A stretch of 64,000 nt of DNA from Natronocella acetinitrilica (GTDB lineage Bacteria > Pseudomonadota > Gammaproteobacteria > Nitrococcales > Aquisalimonadaceae). The position numbers and the translations under genes are program-made. Each line of letters begins with the position of its first letter. Within the stretch, counting starts at the first letter, position 1. Shown piece after piece: positions 62,622-64,000 of this stretch. The notes beneath the pieces were generated by a model that was not told the origin of the DNA, did no database searches, and was given only the letters and a program-made list of their open reading frames with translations. The DNA lies in the NCBI RefSeq assembly GCF_024170285.1, contig NZ_JALJXV010000004.1, positions 186,001 to 250,000 of the forward strand. Reading direction: 5' to 3'.

Positions 62622-63599
62622 GTGCTGAAACTCGGGATACGTTTCGCAATTGCATTGCTGATCATCGGGGTTCTGGTCTGGATCGGTGATGGCATTGCAG
62701 CGCACTGGGCAGTGATGTCGCAGCTCACCCCGCTGGCGGCGGTGCTTGCCCTGGTGGCCATCACCCTGGGGCGCACGGTGATGGCCTACAAGTGGTTGCG
62801 ATTGATGCGCTGCTTCGGCGCCGTCATGCCTTTGTCCATTGCCACCCAGATCTACTGTGCCGCCAACATCTGGGGCCTGGTCCTGCCATCCACGCTTGGT
62901 GTGGATGCGGTGCGGACCGTCTGCGCGAGCCGCGAGGGCTTGCCGGCGCGGGATGTGATCGCGTCCATCCTGGTGGAGCGGGGTATCGGATTCATCATCG
63001 GCGCGAGCCTCTGCCTGGTGTCCGTGCTCTACCTGGCAGAGCAGGCCGTGCTCGGCAGTACCTTGTACTGGACCGGCTGGTTCGCGGCCGCGTTGATTGT
63101 CGGGCTGGTGATCGGCATGTGGCTCTCGTTCTCCGAGTGGCTGCATGGGTTCGTCCACGACCGCCTGCTTCGCCGCGTGCGCGAAGGGCGCATTGCCCGA
63201 ACACTGCGTGACCTCCACAGTGCCTATCTGGCATTCCGCAGCCATCGCGGCGAACTTCTCCTGTTCCTTGGTCTGACCGTGGTGGAGAACCTGGTCACCG
63301 GCGCGGCGTTCTGGCTGATCGCCTGGGGCCTCGGCGTTTCGGTGGGTCTGGTGGATGTCCTTGCAGTGGCATTCGTGGCCAATCTTGTCTCCCGCGTGCC
63401 GATCTCCTTCGGCGGCGGGCTCGGCGTCTTCGAGGCGATGTTCGTGCTGGGGATGTCCGTGATCGGCATCCCCACGACCGAGGCGCTGTCCGTGGCGCTG
63501 CTCGGCCATCTGTTCAAGATCCTGTCATGGTTGCCCTGGTGGATCGTCTATACCCTGCGGGCGGGTCGTATCGGTGTGCCCGCCAGCGACCGCGCCTGA
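62622..63599 (+). CDS. Lysylphosphatidylglycerol synthase-type TM (UPF0104) protein
   Basis: A 325-residue membrane protein with about eight helices and the UPF0104/LPG_synthase_TM pattern (TLGRTVMAYKWLRLMRCFGA near the second helix, NIWGLVLPSTLGVDAVRTVC, VPISFGGGLGVFEAMFVLG). Start is GTG 62622 with GGTGGG upstream. It contains only the flippase-like half; there is no aminoacyl-transferase domain. Paired with the preceding epimerase, it may move a glycolipid across the inner membrane. Confidence 0.84.
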   Translation: MLKLGIRFAIALLIIGVLVWIGDGIAAHWAVMSQLTPLAAVLALVAITLGRTVMAYKWLRLMRCFGAVMPLSIATQIYCAANIWGLVLPSTLGVDAVRTVCASREGLPARDVIASILVERGIGFIIGASLCLVSVLYLAEQAVLGSTLYWTGWFAAALIVGLVIGMWLSFSEWLHGFVHDRLLRRVREGRIARTLRDLHSAYLAFRSHRGELLLFLGLTVVENLVTGAAFWLIAWGLGVSVGLVDVLAVAFVANLVSRVPISFGGGLGVFEAMFVLGMSVIGIPTTEALSVALLGHLFKILSWLPWWIVYTLRAGRIGVPASDRA

Positions 63600-63715
63600 A
63601 GCCCAAGTCCTCGGGGTGCGGCGGGGTTTGGCACCTTGCGGTTACCGAGTCGCCGATTGTAGATTGTGACCTCGCCAGCCCGTGGCGTGGATACCCGTCA
63701 GGAGGACGTTTGCGC

Positions 63716-64000
63716 ATGGATCAGCATGCCATTTCAGGGTTGTCCCCCGTAACCGAGCATTCCGCAACCTGCCTTTGTTGCAGCCCGCTCTTCAACAAAT
63801 ACACGCGCCGTATCTCTGCAGATCTCTCCCGCCGCCGAATGATGCTGGCGCTGGGGGCTTCCGTCGCAGCGGTCGGACTCGGGGTCTATCCGGCAAGTGT
63901 GCTCTCCCGCCCGCAGGAGTCGCATCCCACGGCCTTGGTGTTCACAAACATGCGGCTCTTCGACGGCAAGTCCGCCGCCCTGCGGGATGGGGTGGAGGTG
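63716..64000 (+). CDS. Amidohydrolase with Tat-type signal, 3' truncated
   Basis: Begins at ATG 63716 (MDQHAISGLSPVTEHS) with GGAGG upstream and stays open to the window edge (95 codons). An unusual N-terminal Cys cluster (CLCC at residues 19-22) is followed by a Tat-type SRRRMMLALG signal near residue 44 and hydrophobic core. The mature part then starts TALVFTNMRLFDGKSAALRDGVEV, the first strands of a metal-dependent amidohydrolase. The metal ligands lie beyond the window. It resembles the opening of the amidohydrolase at 9249. Confidence 0.75.
   Translation, partial: MDQHAISGLSPVTEHSATCLCCSPLFNKYTRRISADLSRRRMMLALGASVAAVGLGVYPASVLSRPQESHPTALVFTNMRLFDGKSAALRDGVEV

Overview
The window is dense, high-GC bacterial chromosome with short gaps, Shine-Dalgarno-led genes on both strands, two tRNA genes, and no phage, CRISPR array or intact insertion sequence. 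The gene content (uvrB, a DeaD-type helicase, a Tat-exported sulfide:quinone reductase-like enzyme with a DsrE protein, GGDEF/EAL signalling, ECF sigma factors) suggests a gammaproteobacterium. A halophilic or sulfur-associated relative of the Ectothiorhodospiraceae is a reasonable guess, but this is inference and no marker gene here proves it.

Layout. 1-3.0 kb: a partner-switching signalling module (kinase-like protein, STAS protein, membrane PP2C phosphatase) with a periplasmic binding protein. 3.1-6.6 kb: tRNA-Asn, an aspartate-type aminotransferase and uvrB. 6.6-22.4 kb: a GntR-controlled, apparently undescribed catabolic and transport cluster. It encodes a fumarylacetoacetase-family hydrolase, an alpha/beta hydrolase, an amidohydrolase and a complete branched-chain-amino-acid-type ABC importer. 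The second importer ATPase is fused to a Tm-1-like (UPF0261) domain and is followed by the TIM-barrel protein that forms the other half of Tm-1-type proteins. Then come a flotillin, an SRPBCC protein, an SRPBCC-quinone oxidoreductase fusion and an NAD-dependent epimerase/dehydratase. 22.6-26.2 kb: a LuxR-type regulator coupled to a PAS-PAS-GAF-GGDEF-EAL protein with a decayed EAL site. 26.3-29.1 kb: DEAD-box helicase, tRNA-Val, TauE-type exporter.

29.1-30.5 kb is a lower-GC patch carrying a MipA/OmpV-type outer-membrane protein. 30.5-35.5 kb: an MscS channel, an SDR protein lacking the catalytic Tyr, and an ECF sigma/anti-sigma unit. 35.6-44.4 kb: a second catabolic cluster joining a nitrilase and an isonitrile-hydratase-like DJ-1/PfpI protein with malonyl-CoA synthetase, malonyl-CoA decarboxylase and a sodium:solute symporter, divergent from a GntR regulator and an MBL hydrolase. 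I infer a route from a nitrile-type C3 compound through malonate to acetyl-CoA.

44.4-49.6 kb: an MFS transporter and a His/Met-rich, copper-type periplasmic cluster (DUF305, CopZ-like, Spy-like, Asp-box lipoprotein, small membrane proteins). 49.6-52.5 kb: a HTH-PBP regulator divergent from an orphan tungstate-binding protein, a 558-base stretch with no gene, and a small secreted protein. 52.6-57.6 kb: gamma-glutamyltransferase and an ECF42-type sigma operon with DGPF/YciI proteins, one carrying a single-base frameshift. 57.7-61.2 kb: a sulfide oxidation group (DsrE, DUF5368, SQR) divergent from DoxX and YHS proteins around a palindrome. 61.2-64 kb: an epimerase, a UPF0104-type flippase-like protein and the start of a Tat-signal amidohydrolase cut by the window edge.
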